From positions 5,304,180 to 5,368,179 of the forward strand of contig JAJHZJ010000121.1 in NCBI GenBank assembly GCA_023548195.1: a stretch of 64,000 nucleotides of DNA, in the 5' to 3' direction. The notes beneath the pieces are model-generated. The model had not been told where the DNA came from. It searched no databases and saw only the letters and a program-made list of their open reading frames with translations. Positions 22,526 to 34,958 of the stretch are shown piece by piece. Origin of the DNA: Bettongia penicillata ogilbyi. Taxonomy: Eukaryota; Chordata; Mammalia; Diprotodontia; Potoroidae. The number at the start of each line of letters is the position of its first letter. Positions within the stretch are counted from its first letter, which is position 1. The position numbers were made by a program, and so were the translations under genes.

Positions 22526-23689
22526 AAATTAAATTATGTGATACAAAAAAGTTCAAGCTTGAAGGGATAGTTCACAAATTTTTCCTGGAGAGACAAATAA
22601 AGGAGATGGAAGAATTGATTTCATCATATGTCCAGAGGCAACAAGAAACCTAATTTTATGAACCTGGCAATGCAAAAAGCAAAAATCAGGAAACATGTAG
22701 ATAGTTGCATCTTATGTATCATAGTAAGTTTCAGGTGATGAAAAAACAAAAATAAATGCTTTGAAAACTTTATAAGATGGATATTACAAATTAAATAAGC
22801 CTATACTGTGGTATCTCATTACTTTAATGAAAACATAGACAGGACAATTAAAAACTATATTGCACAATATGAATACAGGTTAAGCGGTGAATGATGGTAA
22901 TATCTTGTAGAAGTTACACATTTGAAGACAAAACATTTTTCCTTACAAAGTAAATAGGAAGATTCTAGACACAGCAAGCAGTAAAAGACAAAAAAATGAA
23001 AACTGTTTTTATCTTCTCAGGCAGGAAAGTACTGTATTTCACTGCATAATCATCACAGATTTTATGCCAGATTTTTTTTAAGTGGGATGTGACCATTATG
23101 TGAATCTTAAAAAAAATTGTGCTGGTACTACTTAAAAAGAATTTATTACTAAATTGTCTTTGGTGCAAGAGTAAGATCCATAGAACACTCATGAGAATAC
23201 ATTGCAATTGGAAAGATGCAAGTCTTACCATATCATGTGACCAAATCATGCATGTCAGCTTTTGGAAAAACATTGACAATGCACAGAAACTGAGAATTTT
23301 AGGCTCCCAGTTTGATGATTATGTGGTGAAATATGATATTGTTTGATGAACAGTTAGTTCAGAACCTGCTGTCTATGTACCACCTGATCTTCACATGGGG
23401 TAGAATCAAGGTCAAAATCAATACCAATTTCCAAGAAAGGATAAAGATAAGATATCAGTTGCAAATAAAGTATAGTAGATGAAATTAAATATCTAGGCTC
23501 ATTAATCAGTTTTAAAAGATATTCAAAACAGCATAGCAATAAAAGCAATGAAAAAGCTCAGGAAATCCTATCTTACCCAATAACTACCTTTGTTAAATGG
23601 GAAGATTTTGTAATCAAGGGACAATACTTACAAAGAGTACAAACATGTGCAAAACATTAAATAGGAGAAAGATGAATCTATCTTTATTT
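22526..23689. other. Mostly unrecognised; small inverted repeat and possible RTE scrap
   Basis: An imperfect inverted repeat pairs 23038-23057 with 23088-23104 (see findings). At 23474-23505 the + strand translates to DEIKYLGSLIS, reminiscent of the KYLG motif late in LINE reverse transcriptases, but too short to assign. Confidence 0.4.
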
Positions 23690-24341
23690 TTTGTTTATTT
23701 TTTCCACTTGATAGTATTTTATTTTTTTTCCAATTTCATGTAAAGATAGTTTTCAACATTCACTTTTATAAGATTTTAAGTTCCAAAATTTTTGCTCCCT
23801 TTCTCCTCCTTCCCTCCTTTACCCCTCCCCAAGATAGCAGACATTCTGACATAGACTATCTGTGAACAATCGTATCAAATATATTTCCACATTAGTCATA
23901 TTGTGAAAGAAGACTCAGAACATTAGGGGAAAATGATAAGGAAGAAAAAAGAGAAAAAACAAAATAATTCTATTTGCATTCAGACTACATAGTTCTTTCT
24001 CTGGTTGTAGATAGCATTTTCCATCATGAATTTTTTGGAATGATCTTAGATCATTTTATTGCTGAGAAAAGCTAAGTCTATCAAAGCTGACCATTGTACA
24101 GTGTTCTCCTGGTTCTGCTCACTTCACTCAACATCAGTTCATGTAAATTTTTTCAGGTTTTTTCTGAAATTTACCTGCTCATCATTTATTTTAGCACATT
24201 ACATTTATATAGCACAACTTGTTCAACTATTCTCCGACTGATGGGCATCCCCTCAATTTCCAACTTTTTTGCCACCAAAAAAAGAGCTGCTATATTTTTG
24301 TACATGTGGGTACTTTTGCATTTTTATGATCTCTTTGCACA
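23690..24341 (-). repeat. L1 LINE 3' end, antisense (left part)
   Basis: Starts in poly-T/TTTATTTTTTC, then CAATTTCATGTAAAGATAG, GTTCTCCTGGTTCTGCTCAC and TTGCCACCAAAAAAAGAGCTG, the antisense 3' end of L1. Split at 24341 by another L1-derived insertion. Confidence 0.9.
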
Positions 24342-24943
24342 GTTTTTTTCTTTTAATTTATTTATTTTTAGTTTTCAACATTCATTTCCACAAGATTTTG
24401 AGTTCCAAATTTTCTCCCCATCTCTCCCCTCCCCCACTCCAAAACACTGTGCGTTCTGATTTGCCCCTTTCCCCAGTCTGCCCTCCCTTCTATCACACCC
24501 CTCTCTTCCCTTATCCCCATCTTCTCTCTTTTCTCATAGGGCAAGATAGATTTCTATACCCCATTACCTGTATTTCTTATTTCCCAGTTACATGGAAAAA
24601 CAATACTCAGCATTCATTCCTTAAACTTTGAGTTCCAACTTCTTTCTCTTCCTTCCTCCCCATACATTCCCATTGAGAAGGCAAGCAGTTCAATATACGC
24701 TATAAATGTGTAGTTTTGCTAAAGACTTCCATAACAATCATGTTGTGTAAGACTAACTATATTTCCCTCCATCCTCTCCTGCCCCCAATTTATTCTATTC
24801 TCTCTTTTCACCTTGTCCCTCCCCAAAAGTGTTTACTTCTAATTATTCCCTCCTCTCATTTGCCTTCCCTTCTATCATCCTTCCACCCCACTTATTCCCT
24901 TCTTTCCTGTAATGCAAAATAGGTTTTCATACCAAATTGCGTG
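24342..24943 (-). mobile_element. L1-derived insertion nested in L1
   Basis: 602 bases flanked by the 9-base duplication CTTTGCACA (24333-24341 and 24944-24952). The left end is T-rich, meaning a poly(A) tail on the minus strand. It carries two L1 3'-end-like starts (24361 and about 24585) followed by a pyrimidine-rich CCCTCCCCAAAAGTGTTTAC segment like that at 11.07 kb. Target-primed insertion is the natural explanation. Confidence 0.8.
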
Positions 24944-24952
24944 CTTTGCACA

Positions 24953-25898
24953 TTTTTTGTAGCCCTTTGGGCATACTCCAAATTGCTCTCCAGAATGGTT
25001 GGATCAGTTCAGAACTCCACTAACAATGCGTTAGTGTTCTAATTTTCCCCGCATCTTTTCCAACATTTATTATTTTCCCTTTTTGTCATATTAATCAATC
25101 TGATAGGTGTGAGGCGGTATGTCAAAGTTATTTTAATTAGCATTTCTCTGATCAACAATGATTCAGTGTATTTCTTGTAAATTTGACTCTGTTCTCTATA
25201 TCTTTTAGAAATGAGGCTTTCATCAGGAACATTGAATGTAAAAGTTATTTCCCAGCTTTCCGCTTTCCCTCTAATATGGATTGCATTGGCTTTCTTTGTG
25301 TAAAAACTTTTTAATTTGATCTAATCCAAATCTGTCATTTTGCATTTCATAATGTTCCCTGTCTCTTGCTTGGTCATCAATTCTTCCATCCACTATGGAT
25401 CTGACAGGGAAACTATTTCTTGCCTTCCTAACTTGCTTATAGTATCACCCATTAAGTCTAAATCACATTCCCATTTTGACTTTATCTTGGTGTATGGAGC
25501 AAAATGCTGGCCTGTATCTAGTTTATGCCTCACCATTTTTCAGTTTTTCCAGCAGTTTTTATCAAATGCTGAATTCTTATCCCAGAAGTTGGAGGCTTTG
25601 GGTTTATGAAATAGTAAATTATTATAGTCATTGATTACTACATCTTTTATACTTAACATATTCCACTAATTAACCACACTATTTCTTAGCTAGTACCAAA
25701 CAGTTTTGAGGATTGCTGCTTGGCGATAAGTTTTAGATCTGTTACAGCTAGGCTAATATTTTTCATTAATTCTCTTAATATTCTTGACCTTTTGTTTTTC
25801 CAGATAGATTTTGTTATCAGTTTTATAAAACAATTTTTGGCAGTTTGTCATTTTTGTTATATTAGCTTGGCCTTCCCATGAGCAACGGATATTAGAAA
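24953..25898 (-). repeat. L1 LINE ORF2 3' part, antisense (right part)
   Basis: GTAGCCCTTTGGGCATACTC, TTGCTCTCCAGAATGGTTGG and GGGTTTATGAAATAGTAAATT continue the split L1 into ORF2. Ends near GCCTTCCCATGAGCAACGG, which matches 49785-49798 in the longer copy. Confidence 0.9.
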
Positions 25899-25914
25899 AA
25901 TATTTTTAAAAGTT

Positions 25915-26065
25915 GTGGATGGGTAAGGTAGTCAGAAAGCCAACACTCAAAGTCGGTAAGACCTGGGTTCAAGTCCTAACTCTAACTCATGCTAGCTATG
26001 TTATCCTAGACAAGTTGCCTCTTCAATGACTCAGGTAACTTTCTAAGAGTGTAAATTGCATAATG
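25915..26065 (+). repeat. MIR/tRNA-SINE fragment
   Basis: GGTAAGGTAGTCAGAAAGCC, ACCTGGGTTCAAGTCCTAAC and TATGTTATCCTAGACAAGTTG give the tRNA-like head and core in sense. Confidence 0.65.
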
Positions 26066-26164
26066 GTTTCAGATCTGCATTGATAGTCTTTCCTTACAGG
26101 AATTTTGCTGCACTCATAAAATCATAGGCTCAGGCTGTTACTTCCTTGAAAATAAGATTTTTTT

Positions 26165-26247
26165 TTAGTACTTTTTTACCAAAGAAACCTCTCCTATTAG
26201 ATTGTGAACTCCTTGAGGGCAGAGACTGCCTTTTGTCTTATTTTTTT
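26165..26247 (+). repeat. L2/MIR tail, split by SINE
   Basis: TTAGATTGTGAACTCCTTGA then GGGCAGAGACTGCCTTTTGTC; the continuation AATATTAGTGCAATGCCTGATA lies at 26430 beyond the SINE. Confidence 0.7.
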
Positions 26248-26403
26248 GTTTGTTTTTGGTTTTCTGAGGGGGGAAGCAAGACAATTGGGGCTTGCCCAAG
26301 GCCACACAACTAGTAAGTGTCAAGTGTCTGAGGTCAAATTTGAACTCAGGTTCTCCTGATTCCAAAGGCCGGTGCTCTATTCAGTGCACCACCTAGCTAC
26401 CTC
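26248..26403 (-). mobile_element. tRNA-derived SINE, antisense
   Basis: From CAATTGGGGCTTGCCCAAGG through GTGTCTGAGGTCAAATTTGA to GTGCACCACCTAGCTACCT, the complement of the SINE head. Flanked by an imperfect TGTCT(T/C)ATTTTTTT duplication at 26234-26247 and 26404-26417. Confidence 0.85.
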
Positions 26404-26475
26404 TGTCTCATTTTTTTTTTTAATCCTCAATATTAGTGCAATGCCTGATACGTTGTTTTGTTTAAAAAAATGAAT

Positions 26476-26984
26476 GAATAAACTAATGTTTATTAACTGA
26501 ACAAATGAACCTGAAAGCTATTTTTGATGAAACTATAAGAAAGGAAAACACAGATTTTTTCAGATGATTTTCTAGGGCAGACTACAGTTTTGTACTTGAG
26601 AGGTAAAGAGAATGGGACTGCACTATGTCTAATGTTTACTACTTTTTTTATCGTTTGATTTGATAGAAGAAACTTTAATATTAAATTTATTAGATAGCTA
26701 GAAGGAAAGCAAGCTGTATGGAATAGAAATTAGGTTTTCTCTTACATTCCTCTTTTTCTGTTCTCTTCTGTGTTTTTGGAATGTTAATTTTATTTAATGT
26801 TTGCTAAGGTCAAAATAAAGAAAAAAACTTTAGAAAATATAAGCTTAAGGTGGCTGTAGGATACTACTAAAAATAACTTGCAGGAACAATTCCCTAAAAG
26901 TCAATATCACAAAAGCATAATACAGGAAAAACATGGTGTTTCAGAAAAAATAATGCCCTTGGATAATAGAACCTGAGTGGAGTT
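26476..26984. other. No recognisable feature
   Basis: AT-rich, no gene or family identified. Confidence 0.5.
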
Positions 26985-27135
26985 GGAAGTCTGTCTCTTG
27001 CTACTTCTTTGCCTTTAGGTAAGTCCCTTGACCTCTCTGGACCTCATTTTCATTATCTGTAAAATTAAAAAGATTGGACTGGGAGACCTCCAATATCCTT
27101 TCAAGTTCTCAATGTATCTTTCTCTATTATCTCCA
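26985..27135 (+). repeat. MIR fragment
   Basis: GGTAAGTCCCTTGACCTCTC, CCTCATTTTCATTATCTGTAA and GGGAGACCTCCAATATCC are MIR core and 3' body. Confidence 0.75.
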
Positions 27136-27667
27136 TAAGGAGATATTCTAATATGACGCAAGTTGGGGAGTAGGGGGAGATTCACATATTGTCAAGGAGA
27201 GATAACAAATAGATGACCAGAGGGCCTCACGTTTTCCCTCAAATAGTAAAAAGGAAATGGAAAGCCTTTGAGTGTATCTTATGTTGAGGATTAATGTCTA
27301 TATATAGATACAGGATAAGAAGACATAGAGAGAGAGAATTCTATTATCGGGGGGGGGGGTGGCGGAGATTATACCTATAAAATAAATGGAAAGGGTCTGA
27401 TTCTCACTACAATATATTGCTTTTCCAAGCCTCAATTGTCTTTAGATAGTGATACAAATAGTGAAATAGGAGAGTAAACCCTGTGGATATAAATATTAAA
27501 CAAACCAAATTATACGATCAATATATTTTTATTGCACTGTGCAGTTCTGGTACTTATCAAAAGTAAGTATATAAACAGAGTGTACACCTGTTGCCTATTT
27601 CTCATAATTTCTACTTGATATAAATGAAATGAAGGAATTTTGAGGAAATTAGTGGATGTATAATTGT
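27136..27667. other. No gene; short homopolymer
   Basis: Contains an 11-base G run (27349-27359) and nothing else recognised. Confidence 0.5.
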
Positions 27668-27822
27668 GTTCGTCCTTCATTGCCAAAGAAGACCATGCCA
27701 TCAGAAAAATAATGACATGACTTGCCCTTGACTTTGAGTGAGGGAGGGCTGTGCAGGTCACCACTCTCATTTCTCCTCCAGAGCCATCTGAATCCTGTGA
27801 CCAGATTTTCATCAGGATGTTA
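27668..27822 (-). repeat. Marsupial SINE 3' body, antisense
   Basis: TTCGTCCTTCATTGCCAAAG, GAGTGAGGGAGGGCTGTGCA and CTCCAGAGCCATCTGAATCC are the complement of the body at 54180-54350. Confidence 0.85.
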
Positions 27823-27943
27823 TCAACATGAATAATTACTACGCAAAGTCAGATTCTTCTCCATCCATATTTTATAGCTCATATCATTTCATAAATCTCT
27901 TAAAGAGTTGCCTAAATTTCTTAAAACTTTTCTTTATTGCTTG

Positions 27944-27945
<2 letters not shown>

Positions 27946-27991
<46 letters not shown>
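27946..27991. repeat. (TA)n microsatellite
   Basis: About 20 TA units with one CA interruption at 27979. Confidence 0.95.
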
Positions 27992-28621
27992 TTCATATGT
28001 GCCAAAGCAACACTAAGGCCATCCATCTGTTATATCCCCCATTCTCTTTATATTACCATCACTATCAGTCACAGATTTCTTTTCTTGTCCAATACATCTC
28101 CAACATGTTACCATTAAAGACACTCTCTAGTCTCCTTTCACTTGGTACATATGTTTTCATTGTATTTTAGGTTACCTGAAATTTTGATTCCTCTGAGATC
28201 ATGGATATTCCATAATATTGAGCCATATACCATCTCCAAAGGAAAAAAAAATGCTAGAAGCTAGGTCTCTGTGCCAGGGAATACCTTTGAAATATTCAAA
28301 CTGTTACCTAATCCCCAAGGGCAATCCAATAATCCTGTTATATACTTTCCTTTCAATTAAATTCCAATATATTGATCAATTTCAGTTGTCCAAGATGCAT
28401 GTGCTGATGGGATAATTTGACATGCTATTGATCCAACTGAATGCCATACTCTGGAAAATACGCATTCTTTACATACTTAGTTTTCTTATGACAAATGCTA
28501 TTCTAATCTCTTTTTAGTTGTGGATCTAATTAAAAAGTCTCATCATCCTGGGGCTCAGAGAAATCAATGCAATATAATTAATTCCCTGAAATATCTGTAA
28601 AACTTCAAAATCTATAGAAAA
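27992..28621. other. No recognisable feature
   Basis: No gene or family identified; short open stretches only. Confidence 0.5.
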
Positions 28622-28835
28622 TAATGGTGCATCAGAAAAGAGCACTAGACTTGGTGTCAGGAGAAATAACTTCAAAACTTGTCTCTAATTATTACTCGCT
28701 TTTGACCTCAGTAATTCACTTCTCTTATCCTCTATTTCCCTATTCATAAAACTGGAATCATAATAAGTGTACTTCTTGTAATTTTGTTGTAAGTGCTTCA
28801 TAATTCTTAGGTGCTATATAAATGTCAGTTGTCAT
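28622..28835 (+). repeat. MIR SINE
   Basis: GAGCACTAGACTTGGTGTCA, CCTCAGTAATTCACTTCTC, CATAAAACTGGAATCATAA and GGTGCTATATAAATGTCAG give an almost full MIR in sense. Confidence 0.8.
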
Positions 28836-29071
28836 TATGCCAATTTGACTTTATGTGAAATTTACCTCTTGAAAGCTAATGTACACTTTTCGTGAGAATG
28901 TCTTTCTGTTTCATGCCTTACTTGATATTCATATTCAGAGAATTAATTTCTGTCTTTTGCATCTATATAGGAATATTGAAAATCAACATGTGTGCATATA
29001 TACACACATGTAGGAAGTATATATACATATATGAATAATTGTTGGAAAAGTGTATTTAATTTGCACCAAAT

Positions 29072-29768
29072 GGGTTTTTTAAAAATTAATTTTTATTTTA
29101 TTTTCAGTTTCAAATTACATCTCTCCCTCCATCCTCTTTCCCATCCACTGATATGGCAAGAAAAACATAACACACTATAAATATGTATAGTCATAAAAAT
29201 AAATTCTCACATTAGCCATGTTTAAAAAAAGGAAGGAAAGAGATGAACTTACACTTTCATCTACAATCTGAATCTATTAGCTCTCTGCCTGGAGGTGGTT
29301 AACATGTTACATCATGAGCCCTTTGGAATTATGATTGGTCATTGTGTAGATCAGAGTTTGTAAGTCTTTTGAAGTAGATTATCTTCTCAATATTGCTGTT
29401 ATTGATAAATTGTTCTGGTTTTATTCATTTTATTTTGCATCAGTTCATAAAAATTTTCTCAGTTTTTCTGAAGCCTTCATCTTACTGTACAATCATATTC
29501 CCTTACTTTTTTTCAGTCATAACCCAATTGAACAGCATCCCCTTAATGTGCAATTCTTTGCCACTTCAAAAAGAGGTGTTATAAATACTTTTATACATAT
29601 GGGCCCTTTCTTTGATCTCTTTTGTTACAGTAGAATATGACTGGGTCAAAGGGTCTACACAGTTTAATAGCTTTTTGTTTCCCAGAATAGTTAGACTACT
29701 TCACAATTAAACCATCCGTGTGTAAATATACTTGCTTCCCCATAACCTCTTTAGTACTTGCGATTTTC
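29072..29768 (-). repeat. L1 LINE 3' end, antisense
   Basis: TTAATTTTTATTTTATTTTCAG start, AATCTATTAGCTCTCTGCCT, CTGGTTTTATTCATTTTATT, TTTGCCACTTCAAAAAGAGG and CTGGGTCAAAGGGTCTACAC are all antisense L1 3' landmarks. Confidence 0.85.
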
Positions 29769-30405
29769 TTTTTTGTTTGTTTGAATTGCTGGTTATATTT
29801 TGCTGTGTTACTACTGCCCTGGTTATTCTTACCGCAGGCTTACATGCTGAGCTAAAGGCTTGAACTGAGTCCCTGCTGCTCTCCTCCTGGGCTCAGAGCC
29901 ACATGGCTACATTTCCAGAACTTATTTCTTGCTTAGTACACAACTAGGAGGGCCCCACCCTCTCCTATTGCCACTCCTTTCCACCCTGAATCTATGACCT
30001 GGAACTGGGCAATGGGCAACAGAGCTGCCATATGGCACCCTTTCCTTTACTGAGCACTAACTAGTTCAGGAATCCCTTGGATTGTCCCCTTGCCCTTGCG
30101 GTTCATGCCCTGGTTTTCTGTCCTGACCTTTTTTTCCCTTTAACCTGAGGATGGAATGCTCCTTATCCACAGCTACCAACTTATTGAATTCCTAGCCTTT
30201 CCCTTGTCCCAAGGATCTGCAGACCTTGTTGACTATTTCCCTATGCTTCCCTGGTCAGGAAAAAAAAGACCTTCAGTGATGTTTTTTCTTGGCTTTCCTG
30301 ATCAGAATTTGGTTCTGATGTATAATCATGATTATTATGGAAGAGGTATGCTTGCTGAGGTAGGCAAAAATCCTTCATCTCTGCCATCTTGACTCTGACC
30401 ACAAA
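29769..30405 (-). repeat. L1-derived 5' region, antisense
   Basis: Joined directly to the preceding L1 3' end with ORF2 missing. It carries ACTGCCCTGGTTATTCTTAC and CTCTGCCATCTTGACTCTGA at 30378-30398, the complement of an L1 5' start. The same kind of junction occurs at 10.97 and 53.1 kb. Confidence 0.6.
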
Positions 30406-30744
30406 ACGGTTTTTTTGGTAATAAAAATACAAGTACAGTGATCATCTGTATTCTTAGCACCTCTAAGTCAATTCTATGATAATAGTGGTATGGACTGTGA
30501 TGCTAAATCATCATCGGAAGCCTGTCTTCTTTTTTTCCTCTCATTTCATATTTCAAATGACTTATTGTAAACAATACTAAACAGTAAAACAACTAAACAT
30601 GGTTTGCAATTATTTTAAGTTCAATTACTTATATATACACATATGCTTTCTATAGCCCTACTATTAGCTAATCTTCAAGGAAACAATGTTTTCAGAAAAG
30701 TAGGTATTTTCACAAAAGTTCAAGGCCAAAGTTTTGCTTTATTT

Positions 30745-30874
30745 TCCCCTCCCTCCCTCCCTTCCTCCCTCCTTTCCTCCCTCCCTCCCTCCCTCCCTTC
30801 CTTCCTTCCTTCCTTCCTTCCTTCCTTCCTTCCTTCCTTCCTTCCTTCCTTCCTTCCTCCCTTCCTTCCTTCCT
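30745..30874. repeat. (TCCC)n to (CCTT)n microsatellite
   Basis: A TCCC-rich block grades into about 18 CCTT units and back to CCC-containing units. It lies at the 3' (poly-A-equivalent) end of the antisense L1 that follows, and probably grew from that tail. Confidence 0.95.
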
Positions 30875-32190
30875 TTTTAGCTTTTAACATGTTCTATTGA
30901 TGCTTTTTTCTCTCATATCTTTCATTGCACACCAAACCTACCTCCCTCCTTCAAGAAGTAGTAGCTTTTCCTAATAATAAATGATAGTCACAGAAAACAA
31001 ATCAATATATTGGCCTCTAGTCCATCAGTCTGTACCTCCATCACTTCTCGACCAAGAAATGGAAAGTATGCATGATCGTTCTTCTTTTGAAGCTATGACT
31101 GATTTCTGCATTTAATTGGAGTCCTGGGCTCTTTCAGGTTTGTTTTTGCTGACATTGTGGTCATCAAGTAAATTTCTTTTTCTTAGTTCTGCTTACTTCA
31201 GTCTTTACCAGTTTATACAAGTTTTTTCCATATTTCTCTGAATCTCTACTATTTGTTTTTATGTTATGGAACAGTAGTATTTCATTGCTTTCATTCCACG
31301 ATTTGTTCAATTATTATCTAATTTATATATAACTCTTTCATTTCCAATTCTTTGCCATCACAAAAAAGTGTTGCTACAAATATTCTTATCTATAGGTTCT
31401 TTCCTTCTATCTCTGACCTCCTCGGGGTTTCTTGACTAATAGTAATATTACCGAATCAAATGGCATATACATTTGGTTGTAGTTCAAAATTGTTTTTCAA
31501 AATTCACATTCCACTGATAACATACCATTGTGTCTGTGCTGCACATTCCTTGTAACAATTGCTATTTTCCTCTTTGGCAATCTTATGGGTATCAAGTAGA
31601 ATATGGAAGTTGTTTTTATTTGAATTTTCCTTATTATTTAGTGCTTTGGAACATTTTTTCATATAGTTGCTGATAGTTTGCATTTATTCAATTAAATATT
31701 TTCTGTCTGTATCTGTTGGCAATTTATTTATTGGTGAAATGTCTCATTCTTATATATTTCCATCAGTTTAAAATTTTTTCTCAGATATTAGGCCTTTAAT
31801 GAAAAAAAATGTTGTGAAGGCTGTTTTTTATTCCAAAGTAATTCTTTCCTTCCTAACATCATTAACTAAATTATTTAGAAATTTTTCAGTGCTTCATTAT
31901 CAAAATGATTAATTTTATCTTTTATTATCATCTCATACCTTTTAATGCAAGAGTTCTCCCCTTTGTCATAGTAGTGAAAGATATCTTTTTGTCTTCTAAT
32001 TTTCTTGGTGGGGAGTAATAGGACATTTTATCTTTACAGCATATATCCATTTGGAGTTTTTTGTGGCATAAGATATTGTTTTAAACTTAATTTTCCAAAA
32101 TGCTTGTTACCGTCTTGTGTTTTTTTTTTTCACCAAGGCTCTTTGTCTTTGAGTAAACTATAGTTCTAGGGATTTTGTTTAAATGAGAAA
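30875..32190 (-). repeat. Older L1 LINE ORF2 3' part, antisense
   Basis: TTCTGCTTACTTCAGTCTTTA, TTTCCAATTCTTTGCCATCA, TTGTTTTTATTTGAATTTTCC and GAACATTTTTTCATATAGTTG follow the order of younger copies but with many more differences. Confidence 0.75.
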
Positions 32191-34184
32191 TTAGTCAGGG
32201 TTTATCAGTGTTTTCTTGCCTGCCGTTTCCCTTCAAAATAGCATTGTGTGACCATCACCATTATTTTTAGATCTGTTCTTCTTTGGGATATTTTGAAAAT
32301 CAGTTCCCAATCATTTTAAATTTTGCTTTACATTCAGCAAAGGTTTTTTTCTGTCTGACTAGGCAGACAAGGTCCATCTTATCATCCTGACTTCATTATC
32401 AAAGGTGCCATTGATACTTCACATAATACGTCAGGGAATACTGAAGTGGTAGAGTTCAAATGAGGTGGCTACATTGTCACTGATGACAAGACTAGATTGT
32501 TACAGAAGTATGAGCAAATCTGCTCCACTTCATGGCTGTTTGCTGTTCTCCTTGTAGGTTTAATTCATTTTGGGGCATGGTCTTACCTACTACGTTCAAG
32601 AAGCTGTACCTGGGAAAGCAGACAAAAATAAAAACATTTCCTGCCCTAGGGGGGGTCTTATATTTTTCTCATGGGGATACAATATGCATGAAAATAAATA
32701 TACAGTTGAATTTACAAATATTTTTTTCATATCTTCTCTATTAGTTTAGTCTCAACATCAAGGTATCTTCAGCTTCACCCTTCCTCTTCCCATCAATGAA
32801 ACCTACAAAATTGGTTAAGTCAGTATGTGGCTATAGTAATTAACATACTTAGACATATTTGCCCAGTGTTAATCAATGTCAATGTTATTTGTAAGGTAAT
32901 TTGGAAAGAGCCATTGACTCTTTCAGGGTAGTGGGGTATTAGGATATACTCAAAGCTTTTACAGATGTTGGGAAAATGAAAGTTCAGTCAATCAGTTCGA
33001 TGTTCAAGTCATTCAGTTTATATGATGCCAAATTGACCATTTTGAGACTGAATTAACAAAACTAATAAATTGTTTTGACATTTAAGCCACAAATTGAAAT
33101 GAAATTTACTTACTGGGGCCACCAAGGCCAATAAGTATACAGTTGGAGGAGAAGAAATTTCCTGGTCCAGCTACAGACAGGACTAGGTAGCCCCTTGGCA
33201 TCCTTTCTAAAACTCTTTAAAGATGTATGTGTAATTCAGAGTCTAGGTAATCATTCTTAAAATTTTTTTTTTTACTAGATTAGAAATAAGCCCCCAATAA
33301 GTTTCTGTCATTTCCTATTAAAGCTACCTTGTTTTATTGTAATGCAAGGGTTTTTTGTTTGTTTACTTTTGCTTCTGTTGCTTTTCTCTAGAGTAATAGG
33401 CTTTCCAGTGCAGGAAAAATGACTGTTCCAGATTGGTTAGTAGCTCTATTTGGATTGTTAAATCATTTCTGAACATGATACATAAATTGCCGGTCCATAA
33501 AATTCTCATGATTTGATCATGAAGAAAATGTACATGACAAACTGTCTAGTTGAATGTTACTGTAAGAATCCTATAAATTCTATCATAAACATTCTTTATG
33601 TCTGTGGTTTGATTTTTATAAATTTTGCAATATTATGAAAAAGAAGAAAAAAGTTTATTTCTATACCATGACCTATAATCATAGCAGAAGTACTAATGCT
33701 TTCTTCACATTTCTTAACGATTGAAATCCTGAATTTATTCACCAAATATTCAGGTCTCAGAATATTGTCACAGGCTTCTGAATGTGATTTCTCTGATACT
33801 TTCATTTGCTAAAGGCTTAAGTCAAGCTTAGCATTTTTGTATCTTATGTTCTTAATACTACTATTTGTTAACATAATGAAAGCTTATAGGGAAGCAGGCA
33901 TGTTTTAAATGGACAGGAAGATTCGTGAAGATAAATTAAGTTTCCTAAATGCTACATGAGTAGACAGATTTCATCTATGTGACATTATGGAAGTGAGAGA
34001 TACCATGTGTGAAAGAAATTTGGTAACTAATAGAAACTATATATTTATACAACTAATATAAAGTCATGCTTTATAAAAAGATATTTTTGACCATTATATG
34101 TAGCATAAATGTTACTGTTTTGCTTAACTTTTGCTTATCAACCTCTATTATTTCTAGCTCAAATTATTTATGTTTATTATACAC
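32191..34184. other. No recognisable feature
   Basis: Two kilobases of AT-rich DNA without a nameable gene or repeat. Confidence 0.5.
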
Positions 34185-34300
34185 TTTTATAGTGGTTCTT
34201 TCACTTGAAAGAATACTGCATTTAGAGAAAGAACTGAGTTCAAATTCTGCCTGTGTGACCTAGCTACATAACCATGAGCAATTCACATTTTCATTTTGTA
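34185..34300 (+). repeat. MIR head fragment
   Basis: GAATACTGCATTTAGAGAAAG, CTGAGTTCAAATTCTGCCTG and TGACCTAGCTACATAACCAT show head and core in sense. Confidence 0.6.
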
Positions 34301-34574
34301 TGCTTTTTAGTGCTTTTTTTCAGTTATTAAGCATTTATTTGTTCTTCCTCATACCACCCCCCACTGACCTGTACCAAAAAAACAAGAGAGAGGAGAGAAA
34401 TAAATGTATGTATGTCATATTTGTATATTCATATATGTATTGTCAAGCAACGCAGATTGCCATATTGGCCATATCCAGAATTACGTTTCTCATTCTATAG
34501 AATAGTCCATGATCTTTAGCCTAGCTAAAGAAGTAACAAAATGACCACTTCTTTCAACTAACATGAGAACTCTA

Positions 34575-34735
34575 GAGAGTCAACTAACATTAACTGAAAC
34601 ATTAACTTGGGCAAAGTTGCAGGATATGTAGAAATCCACTCAAGTCTGTTTCTTCATCTGTAAAATGAAGGGGTTATGTTATATAATATCTATTATCTCC
34701 TCCAACTCTAAATCCAAGACCCTATGATCCCTTGG
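34575..34735 (+). repeat. MIR 3' fragment
   Basis: GTTTCTTCATCTGTAAAATG then CTCCTCCAACTCTAAATCC and CCCTATGATCCC. Confidence 0.65.
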
Positions 34736-34869
34736 GCTAAAGGCATTCCTTGTAAGATATGTAACCTTAAAAGAAGTTCAGAACTAAAAAGCAACATAGA
34801 AACCTCTTTTCTCTCATCCCCTCCCCTCCCCTCCCCTTCTCTTCTCTGATCTTTTCTTTTCTTTTCCGC

Positions 34870-34958
34870 CCTCTTATACAGGAACAGAGGCCCAGAGAGT
34901 TTGAGGGATTTAGCCAAGGTAACTCAGCTACTAAAGCTGGTGGCAGAGTAGGGGAAGG
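34870..34958 (-). repeat. MIR fragment, antisense
   Basis: GAGGCCCAGAGAGTTTGAGG and CAAGGTAACTCAGCTACTAA are complements of the MIR core. Confidence 0.65.
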
